64,000 bases of DNA from Desulfosoma caldarium (GCF_003751385.1 NZ_RJVA01000015.1:126336-190335), one strand, 5' to 3'. Shown: positions 8,462-18,258, counted from the first letter of the stretch. Translations and numbers: made by a program. The notes: generated by a model not told the origin, from the letters alone.

Positions 8462-10186
8462 ATGAGCCTCACCCCAAGAGAAAGACTCCTCAAGGAACTT
8501 CAAATCGGCTGCGGCAAACCCCGCCCGGTTCGAGCTCCTCGAGGCAACACTTTGCATTGCAACGGCTGGCACCAAGAGGCGGCCCTGCGCATGCTGTGCA
8601 ACAATCTGGATCCGGAAACGGGCGAAAAACCTGATGAACTCATCGTCTATGGAGGCACCGGCAAGGCGGCCCGAAACTGGGCCTGCTTTGACGCCCTCGT
8701 CCTGTCCCTACTGAACCTGGAAAACGATGAAACCCTTCTGGTGCAATCAGGAAAGCCCGTCGGTATCGTCAAGACTTACCCCACAGCCCCGCGCGTGCTC
8801 ATCGCCAATGCCAACCTGGTGCCCGCCTGGGCCACTTGGGACTACTTTCATGAATTGGAAGCCAAGGGGCTCATCATGTTCGGCCAAATGACCGCGGGAT
8901 CCTGGATCTACATCGGCACGCAGGGCATCTTGCAAGGCACCTACGAAACCTTTGCCGCATTGGCGGAAAAGCATTTTGGAGGCTCCTTGGCCGGGAAGAT
9001 CACCGTCACCGGAGGTTTAGGCGGCATGGGGGGAGCACAGCCCCTCGCAATCACCATGAACGATGGAGTGGCCATCTGCGTGGAAGTTGATCGTCAGCGG
9101 ATTCAACGCCGCCTGGACACTCGTTACCTGGACGTCATGGTGGACGATCTGAACCAAGCCATCGCCATGGCTCGACAAGCGGCGGCGGCCAAAAAGCCCA
9201 TTTCCATTGGCCTTTTGGGCAACTGCGCCGAGGTGCTGCCCGAAATGGTGTCCATGGGGTTCGTTCCCGATGTGGTCACGGACCAGACCAGCGCCCATGA
9301 TGAACTGAACGGCTACGTTCCGGCAGGCATTCCCTACGACGAAGCCCTGTCGTTGCGGAAAAAGGACCCCAAACGCTACATCGATATGGCCATGGATTCC
9401 ATGGCCGTCCACTGCCGCGCCATTTTGGACATGATGCAGCGAGGGGCCGTGGCCTTTGATTACGGCAACAATCTGCGAGGCCAGGCTTTGAAGCGAGGGG
9501 TCCACAACGCTTTTGATTTTCCTGGGTTTGTGCCCGCCTACATTCGGCCGCTTTTTTGTGAAGGCGAAGGGCCGTTTCGATGGGCGGCCTTGTCGGGAGA
9601 TCCACAGGACATCGTTGTCACCGACCATGCCCTCATGGAAGCTTTTCCGGAAAAGACGCGCATGGTCCGCTGGCTGCAGATGGCCGAGGCCCGCGTGGCC
9701 CACATGGGCTTGCCGGCGCGCATCTGCTGGCTCGGTTACGGCGAACGGGACAAGGCGGGTAAAATTTTTAACGACCTGGTGCGCAAAGGAGCCGTCAAAG
9801 CTCCTCTCGTCATCGGCCGCGATCATCTGGACTGCGGCTCCGTAGCTTCTCCTAACCGGGAAACGGAAGCCATGCGAGACGGTTCCGATGCCATCGCCGA
9901 CTGGCCTGTGCTGAACGCCCTGGTCAACACGGCGTCGGGAGCGAGCTGGGTGAGCTTTCATCACGGCGGTGGCGTGGGCATCGGCTACGCGCTGCATGCG
10001 GGACAAGTTACCGTGGCAGACGGCACGGACGAAGGAGAAGTGCGGGTGACCACGGTACTGCGCAATGACCCGGCCATGGGTATTATTCGCCACGCCGATG
10101 CCGGCTACAATCGCGCCATTGAGGTGGCGCAAGAACGCGGCGTCAAAATCCCCATGATGCCCTCACAAGAGAAAGGCCGCCCATGA
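8462..10186 (+). CDS. hutU: Urocanate hydratase
   Basis: 574 residues from ATG 8462 with GGAGG upstream. It converts urocanate to imidazolonepropionate in the cytoplasm, using tightly bound NAD+. Seen in the sequence: [11 protein letters not shown] near the N-terminus, the NAD-binding [11 protein letters not shown], the FGQMTAGSW segment, and [16 protein letters not shown] near the active site, followed by [11 protein letters not shown]. Length is close to the family (about 550-570). The stop overlaps the next start (ATGA, 10183-10186), so the four hut-type genes form one translationally coupled unit. Confidence 0.95.
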   Translation: MSLTPRERLLKELQIGCGKPRPVRAPRGNTLHCNGWHQEAALRMLCNNLDPETGEKPDELIVYGGTGKAARNWACFDALVLSLLNLENDETLLVQSGKPVGIVKTYPTAPRVLIANANLVPAWATWDYFHELEAKGLIMFGQMTAGSWIYIGTQGILQGTYETFAALAEKHFGGSLAGKITVTGGLGGMGGAQPLAITMNDGVAICVEVDRQRIQRRLDTRYLDVMVDDLNQAIAMARQAAAAKKPISIGLLGNCAEVLPEMVSMGFVPDVVTDQTSAHDELNGYVPAGIPYDEALSLRKKDPKRYIDMAMDSMAVHCRAILDMMQRGAVAFDYGNNLRGQALKRGVHNAFDFPGFVPAYIRPLFCEGEGPFRWAALSGDPQDIVVTDHALMEAFPEKTRMVRWLQMAEARVAHMGLPARICWLGYGERDKAGKIFNDLVRKGAVKAPLVIGRDHLDCGSVASPNRETEAMRDGSDAIADWPVLNALVNTASGASWVSFHHGGGVGIGYALHAGQVTVADGTDEGEVRVTTVLRNDPAMGIIRHADAGYNRAIEVAQERGVKIPMMPSQEKGRP

Positions 10187-11100
10187 CCCCATGGATTGAA
10201 TGTGTCCCCAACTTCAGTGAAGGTCGTCGCCCCGATGTCATCGAAGCCATCGTGGCCCCGTTTCGGTCCAAACGCGGCTGTGCCTTGTTGGATTACCGAG
10301 CGGATGCCAATCATAACCGTCTGGTGGTGAGTCTGGCCGGAAATCCCGAACCCATACAAGAGGCGCTTCTGGAAGCGGCTAAAGTGGCCGTGGCGCACAT
10401 TGACATGAACCAACACCAGGGCGCGCACCCTCGCATCGGGGCCGTGGATGTCATTCCCTTTGTGCCCCTGCGCCACATGAGCATGGACGAGTGTGTGGCT
10501 TTGGCCCATGCGTTCGGCACGCGCTACCATGAGGAAACGGGGATTCCCGTGTACTTTTATGAAGAAGCCGCCCTACGCCCAGAACGGTCACGCTTGGAAG
10601 TGATTCGTCACGGCCAGTACGAAGGTTTGAAGGCCGCCATTTCCAATCCGGACCGACACCCGGATGTGGGCGAACCTCGACTGCATGCCACGGCCGGTGC
10701 CACCGTCATTGGAGCGCGAAAGTTCCTGGTGGCCTTCAACGTGAATCTGGGCACCTCCGATGTACGCATCGCCAAGGAAATCGCCAAGGCCGTCCGTGCC
10801 TCGAGCGGCGGCCTGTGCCACGTCAAAGGGATCGGACTGGCCCTGGAAGACCGAGGTTTGGTGCAGGTGAGCCTCAACGTGGTGGATTACGAAAAGAACG
10901 CCCTTTACCGCGTCACAGAACTCATTCGCATGGAAGCTAAGCGCTGGGGCGTGCCTGTGGTGGAAACCGAAGTCTACGGCATGGTCCCTGCCGCCGCCCT
11001 TTTGGAAAGTGCCGCGTATTACCTACAAATCTCCGGTTTTTCCCCTGACCAAGTCATCGAATTCAAGATGCTGGAAATGCTTGGAAACAACACCCCATGA
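10183..11100 (+). CDS. ftcD: Glutamate formimidoyltransferase
   Basis: 305 residues, corresponding to the transferase half of animal FTCD. It moves the formimino group from formiminoglutamate to tetrahydrofolate, releasing glutamate. Motifs: [20 protein letters not shown] at the N-terminus, [16 protein letters not shown] with the catalytic-region histidine, and [17 protein letters not shown] in the middle. It overlaps hutU at its start and hutI at its end by four bases each. The cyclodeaminase half is a separate gene 1.3 kb downstream, as in many bacteria, so no HutG-type formiminoglutamase is needed. Confidence 0.92.
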   Translation: MTPWIECVPNFSEGRRPDVIEAIVAPFRSKRGCALLDYRADANHNRLVVSLAGNPEPIQEALLEAAKVAVAHIDMNQHQGAHPRIGAVDVIPFVPLRHMSMDECVALAHAFGTRYHEETGIPVYFYEEAALRPERSRLEVIRHGQYEGLKAAISNPDRHPDVGEPRLHATAGATVIGARKFLVAFNVNLGTSDVRIAKEIAKAVRASSGGLCHVKGIGLALEDRGLVQVSLNVVDYEKNALYRVTELIRMEAKRWGVPVVETEVYGMVPAAALLESAAYYLQISGFSPDQVIEFKMLEMLGNNTP

Positions 11101-12356
11101 TCACCAAGCTTTTTCGAAATGCCGCTATTTTCACTCCCGTGGATTCCGGCAGCCCCAAGGCCGGCCCTCGGCAAGGGGCCGTTCACGTCCTGGATCGCGG
11201 CGCTTTGTTGTGCCGAAACGGGCTTGTGGAAGCCGTCGGCCCGGAAGAAGACGTTTTGCGAAGGCTTGCCTCCACGGGCCACGATAAGGACATAGACCAG
11301 GAGATCAACCTCCAAGGGCGATGCGTCATTCCGGGGTTTGTGGATCCGCATACGCATTTGTGTTTTGTCGTCGCTCGTGAAAAAGAATTTTCTCTGCGCC
11401 TTCAAGGCGTGGAGTACTTAGAGGTTCTGCGCCAAGGCGGCGGAATTCTTTCCACCGTGCGTTCGGTCCGGGAAACCGACGAATGGGCACTCTATGAAGC
11501 CACCTATCGAAGAGCAATGACGGCCTTGGGACTGGGCACCACCACGGTGGAAATCAAGAGCGGCTACGGGCTGGATACGGCCACGGAACTCAAAATGCTT
11601 AGGGTCATTGGACGTCTCGGCAGGGAAACGCCTTTGGATGTGGTGCCGACCTTCATGGGCGCACACGCCGTGCCGGAAGAATACCGCAATCGAGGTGACG
11701 CCTATGTTGACCACGTCATCCATGAAATGCTACCGGCCGTGGCCGCTCAAGGAATCGCCAGGTTCTGTGACGTGTTCTGTGAAAAGGGCGTCTTTTCCGT
11801 GGAGCAAAGCCGGCGAATTCTAAAGGCCGCCCAAGCCGAGGGGCTCGGAGCGAAAATCCATGCCGATGAAGTGCACGACTTGGGCGGCGCGGCCTTGGCT
11901 GCGGAAATCCGCGCCGTTTCGGCGGAACATCTACTGACGGCTCGAGAGGAAAACCTTCGGGCCATGGCCCGGGCAGGCACCATTGCCGTGGTGCTTCCGG
12001 CAACAGCGTACAGCCTGCGCAAACCTTTCGCCCCGGTGCGCACCATGATTGATCTCGGAGTGCCCGTGGCTTTGGCCACCGATGCCAATCCGGGATCGTC
12101 CTACACGGAATCCATGCCGTTCGTCTTTGGATTGGCCGTGCTTATGATGGGCCTTTCCGTGGAAGAAGCCCTGGTGGCGGCCACCTTGAATGCCGCCTAC
12201 GCAGTGGGAACCGCGGCACGGGTCGGCAGCTTGGATGCGGGCAAGCAAGCCGATTTCGTCGTGCTTGACGGAGAAACTCCCGCCGTCATCGCCTACCACG
12301 CTGGGGTTAACCCCATTGTCCAGGTTTACAAAAAAGGCGAAAAATGCACCCCATAA
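11097..12356 (+). CDS. hutI: Imidazolonepropionase
   Basis: 419 residues, usual length. It hydrolyses imidazolonepropionate to formiminoglutamate using a metal centre of the amidohydrolase fold. The metal motif HTHLCF follows VIPGFVDP, and downstream come EIKSGYGLD, AKIHADEVHD, and ATDANPGSSYTESMP, all conserved in HutI. The start overlaps the ftcD stop by four bases. The order hutU-ftcD-hutI-cyclodeaminase encodes every step from urocanate to glutamate plus methenyl-tetrahydrofolate. Confidence 0.95.
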   Translation: MITKLFRNAAIFTPVDSGSPKAGPRQGAVHVLDRGALLCRNGLVEAVGPEEDVLRRLASTGHDKDIDQEINLQGRCVIPGFVDPHTHLCFVVAREKEFSLRLQGVEYLEVLRQGGGILSTVRSVRETDEWALYEATYRRAMTALGLGTTTVEIKSGYGLDTATELKMLRVIGRLGRETPLDVVPTFMGAHAVPEEYRNRGDAYVDHVIHEMLPAVAAQGIARFCDVFCEKGVFSVEQSRRILKAAQAEGLGAKIHADEVHDLGGAALAAEIRAVSAEHLLTAREENLRAMARAGTIAVVLPATAYSLRKPFAPVRTMIDLGVPVALATDANPGSSYTESMPFVFGLAVLMMGLSVEEALVAATLNAAYAVGTAARVGSLDAGKQADFVVLDGETPAVIAYHAGVNPIVQVYKKGEKCTP

Positions 12357-12371
12357 AGAGGATCAAACGAC

Positions 12372-13016
12372 ATGCCCAAGGATCTCAATCGCTTGACCGT
12401 CACCGAATTTCTTGAAGAACTGGCCTCGGCCCAGCCTGCCCCCGGTGGCGGCACCGTGGCCGCTTTGGCCGGCGCTCTGGCTGCAGCCCTCACCACCATG
12501 GTGGCCCGCCTTACCCTGGGAAAGAAAAAGTTCCAGGACCGCCATGCGCTCATGGCAACTATCGAACAGCGCGCCGAAAAACGCCTCGCGACCTTTCAGG
12601 TGCTGCTTCAGCAGGACACTCAAGCCTACCAAGCCGTGGTGGAAAGTTTCCGACGACCCAAGAACACAGACGAAGAAAAAGCGCAGCGCGCTGCCGCCGT
12701 GGAAAAGGCCTTGCAAGAGGCGGCTCGAATTCCTTTGGAAACTCTCGCCCGCTTGGATGAACTCATGGACGATGCGGCCCATGTCCTGCGCTCGGGCAAC
12801 CCCAATGCGGCCAGTGACGCCGGAGCCGCCGTGCAGCTCATTCGAGCCGCAGCCTTCGTTGCGGCCTACAATGTGTGGATCAATCTGAAGTCACTGCGAG
12901 ACGAAACTTTTCGTAAGGATGCTGAAAAAAAGGTTCGCGCCGCTCTGGAACGCATCGAAACGAGGGCCGCTCGCGGCCACGACGACCTCAGAAGCGCCCT
13001 TGAGCCAAGCTCGTGA
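12372..13016 (+). CDS. fchA: Formimidoyltetrahydrofolate cyclodeaminase
   Basis: 214 residues, all-helical, matching the cyclodeaminase (FTCD_C) family. It releases ammonia from formimino-tetrahydrofolate to give methenyl-tetrahydrofolate. Motifs: TVTEFLEELASAQPAPGGG at the N-terminus, then GALAAALTTMVARLTLGKKKF and AASDAGAAVQLIRAAAFVAAYN. It starts 15 bases after hutI and is the last gene of the hut unit; the next genes are convergent. One-carbon units from histidine could feed the tetrahydrofolate pool of an anaerobe (inference). Confidence 0.9.
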   Translation: MPKDLNRLTVTEFLEELASAQPAPGGGTVAALAGALAAALTTMVARLTLGKKKFQDRHALMATIEQRAEKRLATFQVLLQQDTQAYQAVVESFRRPKNTDEEKAQRAAAVEKALQEAARIPLETLARLDELMDDAAHVLRSGNPNAASDAGAAVQLIRAAAFVAAYNVWINLKSLRDETFRKDAEKKVRAALERIETRAARGHDDLRSALEPSS

Positions 13017-13087
13017 AACGGTTGGTCAAATTCTTGGCCACCGATGCCCGCACAGGATGAGAACCCTTCAGCCTGCCGGCCAAAGGA

Positions 13088-13873
13088 TCAGTGAATCAGG
13101 CGTCTTTTCATGGCATGGACGGCCAGGACGATAAATACCGCCGAAAAAATCAAAAGGTACACGGCGCTTATTCCCCAAGACGATTCCGCCGCTCCAATCT
13201 GCGCTCTGCGGCACAGTTCAACCAGGTGATACAAAGGAAGGACTTGAGCGGCATGGGCGGCCCAGGACGGCAAAGATGAAACGGGGAAAAAGGTTCCCGA
13301 AAAGAGAAACATGGGCGTAATCAGGAGAAAGACCGGCAGGTTGAACATTTCGATGTGTGGCGTGATGCCGGTGATCCACAGCCCCAAAGCGCCAAAGGCC
13401 AGTCCGCCCACAAGGGCCGTCGGCACGAGCGTCACCACGGACCAGGGATCGACAAATCCCAGAATCGCCAAAACACTGCTCATGAGCCCGGCGGCCACCA
13501 CGGACTTGGTGGCGCTCCAGACAATCTCTCCGATCATGATCTCTTCCAGACTGAGCGGCGTGGCCAGCATGCCGTCAAAGGTTTTCTGGTAATACATGCG
13601 CACAAAGGAGGCGTAGGTGGTTTCAAAGAAAGCGTTGTTCATGATGGCCGTGGCCACCAAACCTGGCGAAATAAAGGTCGCATAATCAAAGTGTTTACCT
13701 CCGTAGACGATTTCTCCGACAAAGCCGCTGAGTCCCAACCCAAAGGCGGCCACAAAAAAGAGGGGCTCCAGAAGCGGCGTCAAAAAGCTCACCTTCCACA
13801 TGCGCCGATACGTCCAGAGATTGCGTCTCCAGACCTTAATAAATCGCCAGGATACCGCGCCCCCGCTCTTCAT
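13088..13873 (-). CDS. ABC-2 type exporter permease, NodJ-like
   Basis: 261 residues from ATG 13873; the frame is open further upstream but the family start and the ATGA overlap with the ATPase stop (13870-13873) support this one. Six hydrophobic helices; segments such as FLTPLLEPLFFVAAFGLGLS, FETTYASFVRMYYQKTFDGM and TPMFLFSGTFFPVSSLP are typical of NodJ/DrrB-type permeases, which export lipo-oligosaccharides, drugs or polysaccharides. It works with the ATPase encoded just upstream. The substrate is unknown. Confidence 0.85.
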   Translation of the reverse strand: MKSGGAVSWRFIKVWRRNLWTYRRMWKVSFLTPLLEPLFFVAAFGLGLSGFVGEIVYGGKHFDYATFISPGLVATAIMNNAFFETTYASFVRMYYQKTFDGMLATPLSLEEIMIGEIVWSATKSVVAAGLMSSVLAILGFVDPWSVVTLVPTALVGGLAFGALGLWITGITPHIEMFNLPVFLLITPMFLFSGTFFPVSSLPSWAAHAAQVLPLYHLVELCRRAQIGAAESSWGISAVYLLIFSAVFIVLAVHAMKRRLIH

Positions 13874-14790
13874 TCGCGAAGCTCCCGGCCTGTCAACCGC
13901 AAGAAGACATCCTCCAGGGTGCTTCGACGCCACGTGCATTTTCGAACACAAAACCGGCTGCGGACCAGATCGAGAAAAGCAGATCCTTCCGGGACATACA
14001 GCAGAAGGCGGTCTTGTAGGTCGTCGTGCTCGAGGCGCATTTGCCGAACATAGCGGCGCAGCGCTTCGTCCGGCTCTTCAATTTCCACCACCTCCGCTCC
14101 GGCATAGCGCTTCACGAGGGCGTTCGGGGCCCCTTCCACAAGAATCCTTCCATGATCTATGATCACCAAACGATCGCATAATCGAGCGGCTTCTTCCATG
14201 TAGTGCGTGGTGAGGACCACCGTGAGGCCATCGGCTCGAAGTGATTCCAGCTTTTGCCAGAGCAGATGCCGGCTTTGCGGGTCCAGGCCCGTGGTGGGTT
14301 CATCCAAAATGAGCAGTTCCGGGCGGTTCATTAAGGCCCGAGCCAGAATGAGGCGGCGCAACATGCCCCCGGAAAGATCCGCCACTTTGGAGGACCTCTT
14401 ATGGGTTAAGGCAAAAAATTCCAGGAGTTCCGAAGCCCTTATGGTCGCTTCCTTCAAGGGAATGCCGAAATAGGTTGCGAAAATCCAAAGATTTTCTTCT
14501 ACGGTGAGATCCGGATCCAGTGTGTTTTCTTGGTGGCACACCCCCAGGCGCTGCTTGATGGGACGCCAATGGGTGGCGATATCCATGCCGAGGATTCGAA
14601 CCCGGCCGGAAGTGGGAGGAGAAAAACCGTAAAGAGCCCGTATGGTGGTGCTTTTGCCTGCACCGTTGGGCCCAAGAAGGCCGAAAAACTCGCCGCGCTC
14701 TACAGTAAAGGAAATGCCATCCACCGCGGTCAAATTCCGAAACCGCTTGACCAGACCTTCCACCGCCACCACGCATGCCATGCCGCTCAT
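13870..14790 (-). CDS. ABC exporter ATPase, NodI/DrrA-like
   Basis: 306 residues. Walker A is GPNGAGKST, the Q-loop region is GVCHQENTLDPDLTVEENL, the signature LSGGMLRRLILARALM and Walker B LLILDEPTTGLDP, with the switch histidine in TTHYMEEA. The C-terminal 80 residues are the extension seen in NodI-like ATPases. It is the first gene of a two-gene minus-strand operon with the NodJ-like permease. Start at 14790 chosen; an ATG at 14781 is also possible. Confidence 0.88.
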   Translation of the reverse strand: MSGMACVVAVEGLVKRFRNLTAVDGISFTVERGEFFGLLGPNGAGKSTTIRALYGFSPPTSGRVRILGMDIATHWRPIKQRLGVCHQENTLDPDLTVEENLWIFATYFGIPLKEATIRASELLEFFALTHKRSSKVADLSGGMLRRLILARALMNRPELLILDEPTTGLDPQSRHLLWQKLESLRADGLTVVLTTHYMEEAARLCDRLVIIDHGRILVEGAPNALVKRYAGAEVVEIEEPDEALRRYVRQMRLEHDDLQDRLLLYVPEGSAFLDLVRSRFCVRKCTWRRSTLEDVFLRLTGRELRE

Positions 14791-15041
14791 CGTCGCACCG
14801 CCACAAACAAGAGGCTATCATCGTCTTGAATTTTAGAATTCACTAGTGTCCTGCAACAAGCCGCATACTTCTACCACAAGGCGTTGCCCCTTGGGCAATC
14901 GACCCTCACGCCCAAAAAGTAAATAATTCGAGAAGCGGGACGCGTACCCAACTGCCCCGATGAACCGGGAAGAAGCGCCATCCCGTCACGTCATGTGGGC
15001 GCTAGCTTATCAGCGGACCTCAACCATTGTTTATTGTTTAT

Positions 15042-15117
15042 TGGCGGGCGACCCGGGGATCGAACCCGGGACCTTTGGTTCCGGAGACCAACGCTCTCTC
15101 CACTGAGCTAGTCGCCC
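15042..15117 (-). tRNA. tRNA-Arg (anticodon CCG), CCA encoded
   Basis: On the minus strand a full cloverleaf folds: acceptor GGGCGAC with GTCGCCC, TA at positions 8-9, D arm GCTC/GAGC, anticodon stem TTGGT/ACCAA with loop CTCCGGA (anticodon CCG, reading CGG), and T arm CCGGG-TTCGATC-CCCGG. The 3' end is followed directly by CCA in the DNA (15042-15044). It lies on the left border of a gene-poor, decayed stretch. Confidence 0.95.
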
Positions 15118-15658
15118 GCAGTGGGAAAATGTCGAAGGTGGGCTGTTGTCTACCACACGCCCTCAGGCCTGTCAACGGCGTGACGAGGTGGCGCCAGGAT
15201 AGGCTGCAGCAGAGCCGGTCACTGAGCATGCCTCTGTCGTTGACATGCCGACCTGGATCACATCGTGCCACGGGATTTGTGATGCCGCGACTGAAGTCGA
15301 AAAAACCGAGAGGGATGATTTTCGCCACACGGGATCGTAAGGTCGCGCCAACGCACACGGGAAAACAGAAGGAAACGGGCAAAGCGTCCTGGAGCCAGAG
15401 GGCACAACGGCCATCATCTCGCCGTCGGCCTGATGTCTCACCGGCATGGCCTAAGAGCCCTTGTCAAAGGCGCGTCAGATCCCAAAGGGCTTGACCTTGA
15501 CACCGGCTCCGGCCATGCTATTCCATGAAGGCAGACCGTGAAGGCCGGCTTCATGCTGAGCGCCCAAAGACAGCGTGAGACCAGCTGCTTTTCCACATGA
15601 AAAATTCCAGTCTCCGTTGAACCAAAACAAAAGTTCGTGGGAAAAAGGAGGGGGCACC
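15118..15658. other. Gene-free stretch after tRNA-Arg
   Basis: About 540 bases without a convincing frame. A frame over 15027-15494 on the plus strand reads through the antisense of the tRNA and is not accepted. I saw no integrase fragment, attachment-site copy of the tRNA 3' end or transposon end here. Confidence 0.4.
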
Positions 15659-16201
15659 GTGGAAATTAAGGAAGCCATTCGAGCAGTCTTTCAGGAGCTC
15701 ATCGTTCCCGAGCTCGATCAAATCAAAAGCGACCAGGCGGATATAAAGGCCCAGATCGTTGGCGTCAACAAGCGGCTGGACGACGTGAATGCGCATTTGG
15801 TGGACCAAAGCCGACGCATTGATGAAACCAACAACCGCATTGACGCCGTGCGTACCGAACTCACCCAGCGCATAGATGCCGTCCGTGAGGACCTCACCCA
15901 ACGCATTGAGCACGTGCGAGACGAACTCACAGAACGCATCGAGGCCGTGCGTGCCGAACTCACCCAGCGCATGGATGCCGTCCGTGAGGACCTCACCCAA
16001 CGCATTGAAAGCGTGCGGCAGGAACTCAGTCTGCGCATCGACGGCGTGCATACGGATCTTATCCACCGTAACGACAGAACCCACTCGCGGTTGGATCGCA
16101 TCTGGGAAGTTATTGTGCGGCGAGAAGAATACGAGGAGTTTAAAAAGCGCTTGAAATCCTTGGAACAGGAAGTGGAAGAACTCAAACGCAAGGTCGCCTG
16201 A
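15659..16201 (+). CDS. Coiled-coil protein with eleven-residue repeats
   Basis: 180 residues from GTG 15659, preceded by AAAGGAGGGGG. The short N-terminal part (IKEAIRAVFQELIVPELDQI) is followed from about residue 60 to 130 by seven near-perfect 11-residue units of the form RIDAVREDLTQ, RIEHVRDELTE, RIEAVRAELTQ. That is a hendecad coiled coil, expected to form a long, nearly straight parallel rod. A second coiled coil (EYEEFKKRLKSLEQEVEELK) closes the protein. No signal peptide or membrane segment is seen. Similar short proteins are widespread in deltaproteobacteria and archaea without known function. It is flanked by non-coding DNA on both sides. Confidence 0.75.
   Translation: MEIKEAIRAVFQELIVPELDQIKSDQADIKAQIVGVNKRLDDVNAHLVDQSRRIDETNNRIDAVRTELTQRIDAVREDLTQRIEHVRDELTERIEAVRAELTQRMDAVREDLTQRIESVRQELSLRIDGVHTDLIHRNDRTHSRLDRIWEVIVRREEYEEFKKRLKSLEQEVEELKRKVA
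15825..16050 (+). repeat. Tandem 33-bp repeats coding hendecads
   Basis: Inside the coiled-coil gene, 33-base units are repeated about seven times; for example, CGCATAGATGCCGTCCGTGA near 15870 recurs as CGCATGGATGCCGTCCGTGA near 15968, followed both times by the same GGACCTCACCCAACGCATTG. The near-identity at DNA level suggests recent unit duplication or recombination. Confidence 0.7.
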
Positions 16202-16470
16202 TGGCCGACGCCAAGATCGCCGAGCCCATCAAAGCAATGAGCCTTGACCATTCTTCAAGTCTTTTTGGCGTGCTGATTGCGGGCACCCTTGCACGTGAGC
16301 GCGTAGGTTCAAGGCCATCAAGCCCCCACCGTTTGTCCATGGACGAAGTCTCAGGAAACCGCTCTTTCCAAAGCCCTTGAGACGAAGTTCAACCCCACCA
16401 AGACCGTCCAGTGACCTTTAAACGACGCAAGGTGTTTTCAGGCCGCTTTTAAAACCCCCTGGCCCACCCT

Positions 16471-16903
16471 CTATGGCTCCTCGAATTCCTCGTAGCTTAG
16501 CCAGCTTTCCAGTTCGTTCAAGGCGCCGTGCACCGGGGCGGTGGCTTCCCCCAAGCAGCTCAGAACGGACGCAATGGCCCTTTCGGTCATGCCGCCCGTT
16601 TGAACAGCCACGGTATCCAGGATGCATCGCGCGTCGTTCACGTAACCCATGGCCGGTTGCAGCATTTCTTCGAAGTCCACAATTTTTTTCCGTGTAGACT
16701 CGGCACAGGTTGATTTGGTGCCGGGCTTCGGCCAGATCCTCCATGAGCTCCACCGCAGAAACGGCCCCTTGGCACAGGACATCGTGAGTTCTTTCCACGA
16801 TCCGCAGCGCTTCGTACAAATGTTCCACGGCCTTGATCAATTCTTCGGCTGGAAGGGAAGCGGGCGGCATGGGTAGCGGGGTATAGAGAAAGCTTTCGTC
16901 CAT
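16471..16903 (-). pseudogene. Unknown small protein split by a frameshift in an A7 run
   Basis: Two minus-strand frames join into one plausible protein of about 143 residues. The first starts at ATG 16903 (MDESFLYTPLPMPPASLPAE) and reads well to VYTEK; there, at seven A residues (T run 16682-16689 on the plus strand), removing one base continues into IVDFEEMLQPAMGYVNDA and ends with ESWLSYEEFEEP at 16471. The residue composition on both sides of the break is protein-like and helical. It could be a recent one-base insertion, a sequencing error, or +1 slippage. No family is recognised and there are no close neighbours on this strand. Confidence 0.55.
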
Positions 16904-17730
16904 AAAGGGTCCCTTTTGGATTGGGCGTCCCCAAAGCCTGCTCGAAAAGGCACGGCGAGGTCCAGAGCCCCCCTTTCAAGGAGACGCAACCTAGGGTCTC
17001 TTTTTCCGTCCTTTCGAGGCGTGTGAGAAGGCCTTCCGGGTAAAAAGCCCCGGCGGGCCCTTTCCCTGAGAATACAAAGGCCCCTCCTGGGCACTGGGCA
17101 TTTTTCGATGCTTTTCTCACGGGGACAAAACTAAATTCAGGCCTAAGGGACTTCCCCAATAAATCCCCTTCGGCCGTATAAACGCCTGTGGAACACTTGA
17201 CACGGCGTTTGGCTCAATGTCAAGAAAGGATTGTCATACCGTTCAGATCCCATCGTTGATCAGATCATCTTTCAAAGCTCATCTGCTCTTCTCCCTGCGC
17301 CCAAGAATCCTCTTGCGGTTCTTGTTTCAAGGGCCGCTTCCGCGGACGCGGAACTTCATCAACCCGCATCAAGGGAGAAAGTGATAATTCCGACCCATGA
17401 AGGAGAGGCATTTGCCAGGGTCAGATCTAGAAACTCATGCGAGGCAGGGAGCATTATTACATCGATGTCTGCGAAGTCATTGCAGGAGAAAGCCCTCATA
17501 GATACTGGGCCTTCCCCAATTTGATCTTCGTGAAGGTCCGCCGGCGTTGTTTCGGAAAAGGACTCACGGAAAGGGAGGCCCTTTGGGACTGGTTGCGTCG
17601 CGTGCGTGCCGTTTCGATGGAGCAGATTTTTCCCGACCTGCGGGACAACGACAGTCCCTTTGACCCGGGGAAGTCCTGCCGATGCACCTCTGCTGAAGCT
17701 TACGACGACCCCAGGGCCCGCCCGTGTCGC
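16904..17730. other. Decayed or non-coding stretch
   Basis: No intact gene is supported. On the plus strand around 17440-17670 a frame reads YYIDVCEVIAGESPHRYWAF and later EREALWDWLRRVRAVSMEQI, which faintly recalls the C-terminal part of Rpn/PD-(D/E)XK transposase-family proteins, but the match is too weak to call. A 7-bp inverted repeat (CTTGACA at 17196 and TGTCAAG at 17218) could be part of an old promoter or operator. Confidence 0.35.
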
Positions 17731-18258
17731 TCAGCACACCAAACGGTTCATCACCAGATCGTCCATCGCGGCCGGTTCGGTACCGGTGAACGTATCACTC
17801 AGGTCTGCGATGTCGTTGGTCGCCACCTTTCCCGGAAGGCGGCGCAGATCGTGCCCGACAGGGTTTTGGGCAGCGCCGGCGCCCACTCAATGACGTCCAC
17901 GTGGCGATGGGCTCGATTTCCTTGGGCACCCATTGCACCAGCTGTTTGCCTAATACCTCGGTGGCTTTCATCCCTTTCACCAAAGTGACACACGCATAGA
18001 TGCTCTGCCCTTTGAAGTCGTGCGGGCAGACCACCACGGCGGCTTCCGCCACGGCTTCGTAGGTGACGAAAACGCCTTTGATCTCGGCCGTACCCGGTCA
18101 ACGCTCGAATACGCCTCGTCCACGCGCCCCGCAATCCAAGAGCCGCCGTCCTCATCGCGCCTGGGCTCATATCCCGTCAAACACATGCCCGCGTACTGGA
18201 CGAGATACGTATTCACAAATGGCTCATGATCCCTGTAGACGGTGTGCACCGAGCCCGC
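17731..18258 (-). pseudogene. acs: Acetyl-CoA synthetase C-terminal remnant
   Basis: The minus strand encodes scrambled C-terminal pieces of an AMP-forming acetyl-CoA synthetase in different frames. In order: HTVYRDHEPFVNTYLVQYAG and RRDEDGGSWIAGRVDEA (from 18249), then AEAAVVVCPHDFKGQSIYAC and LVQWVPKEIEPIAT (18052-17900), then DVIEWAPALPKTLSGTICAA, and finally DIADLSDTFTG with DDLVMNRLVC before a TGA at 17731. At least two frameshifts break it. The motif that carries the catalytic, acetylatable lysine in functional enzymes (PKTRSGKIMRR) reads PKTLSGTICAA, so the lysine is gone. The first three quarters of the gene are absent, with an in-frame stop just upstream of the remnant. Confidence 0.8.

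Noticed and set aside
13355..14053. 232-residue plus-strand frame across the NodIJ-like genes
   Set aside because: It is antisense to two clearly recognised ABC genes and has no homology features.
15027..15494. 155-residue frame covering the tRNA-Arg region
   Set aside because: It reads through the antisense of a perfect tRNA cloverleaf; the following sequence has no protein-like pattern.
17437..17988. Possible Rpn/PD-(D/E)XK transposase fragment
   Set aside because: Only a faint resemblance over 50 residues; the second half of the frame is antisense to the acs remnant.
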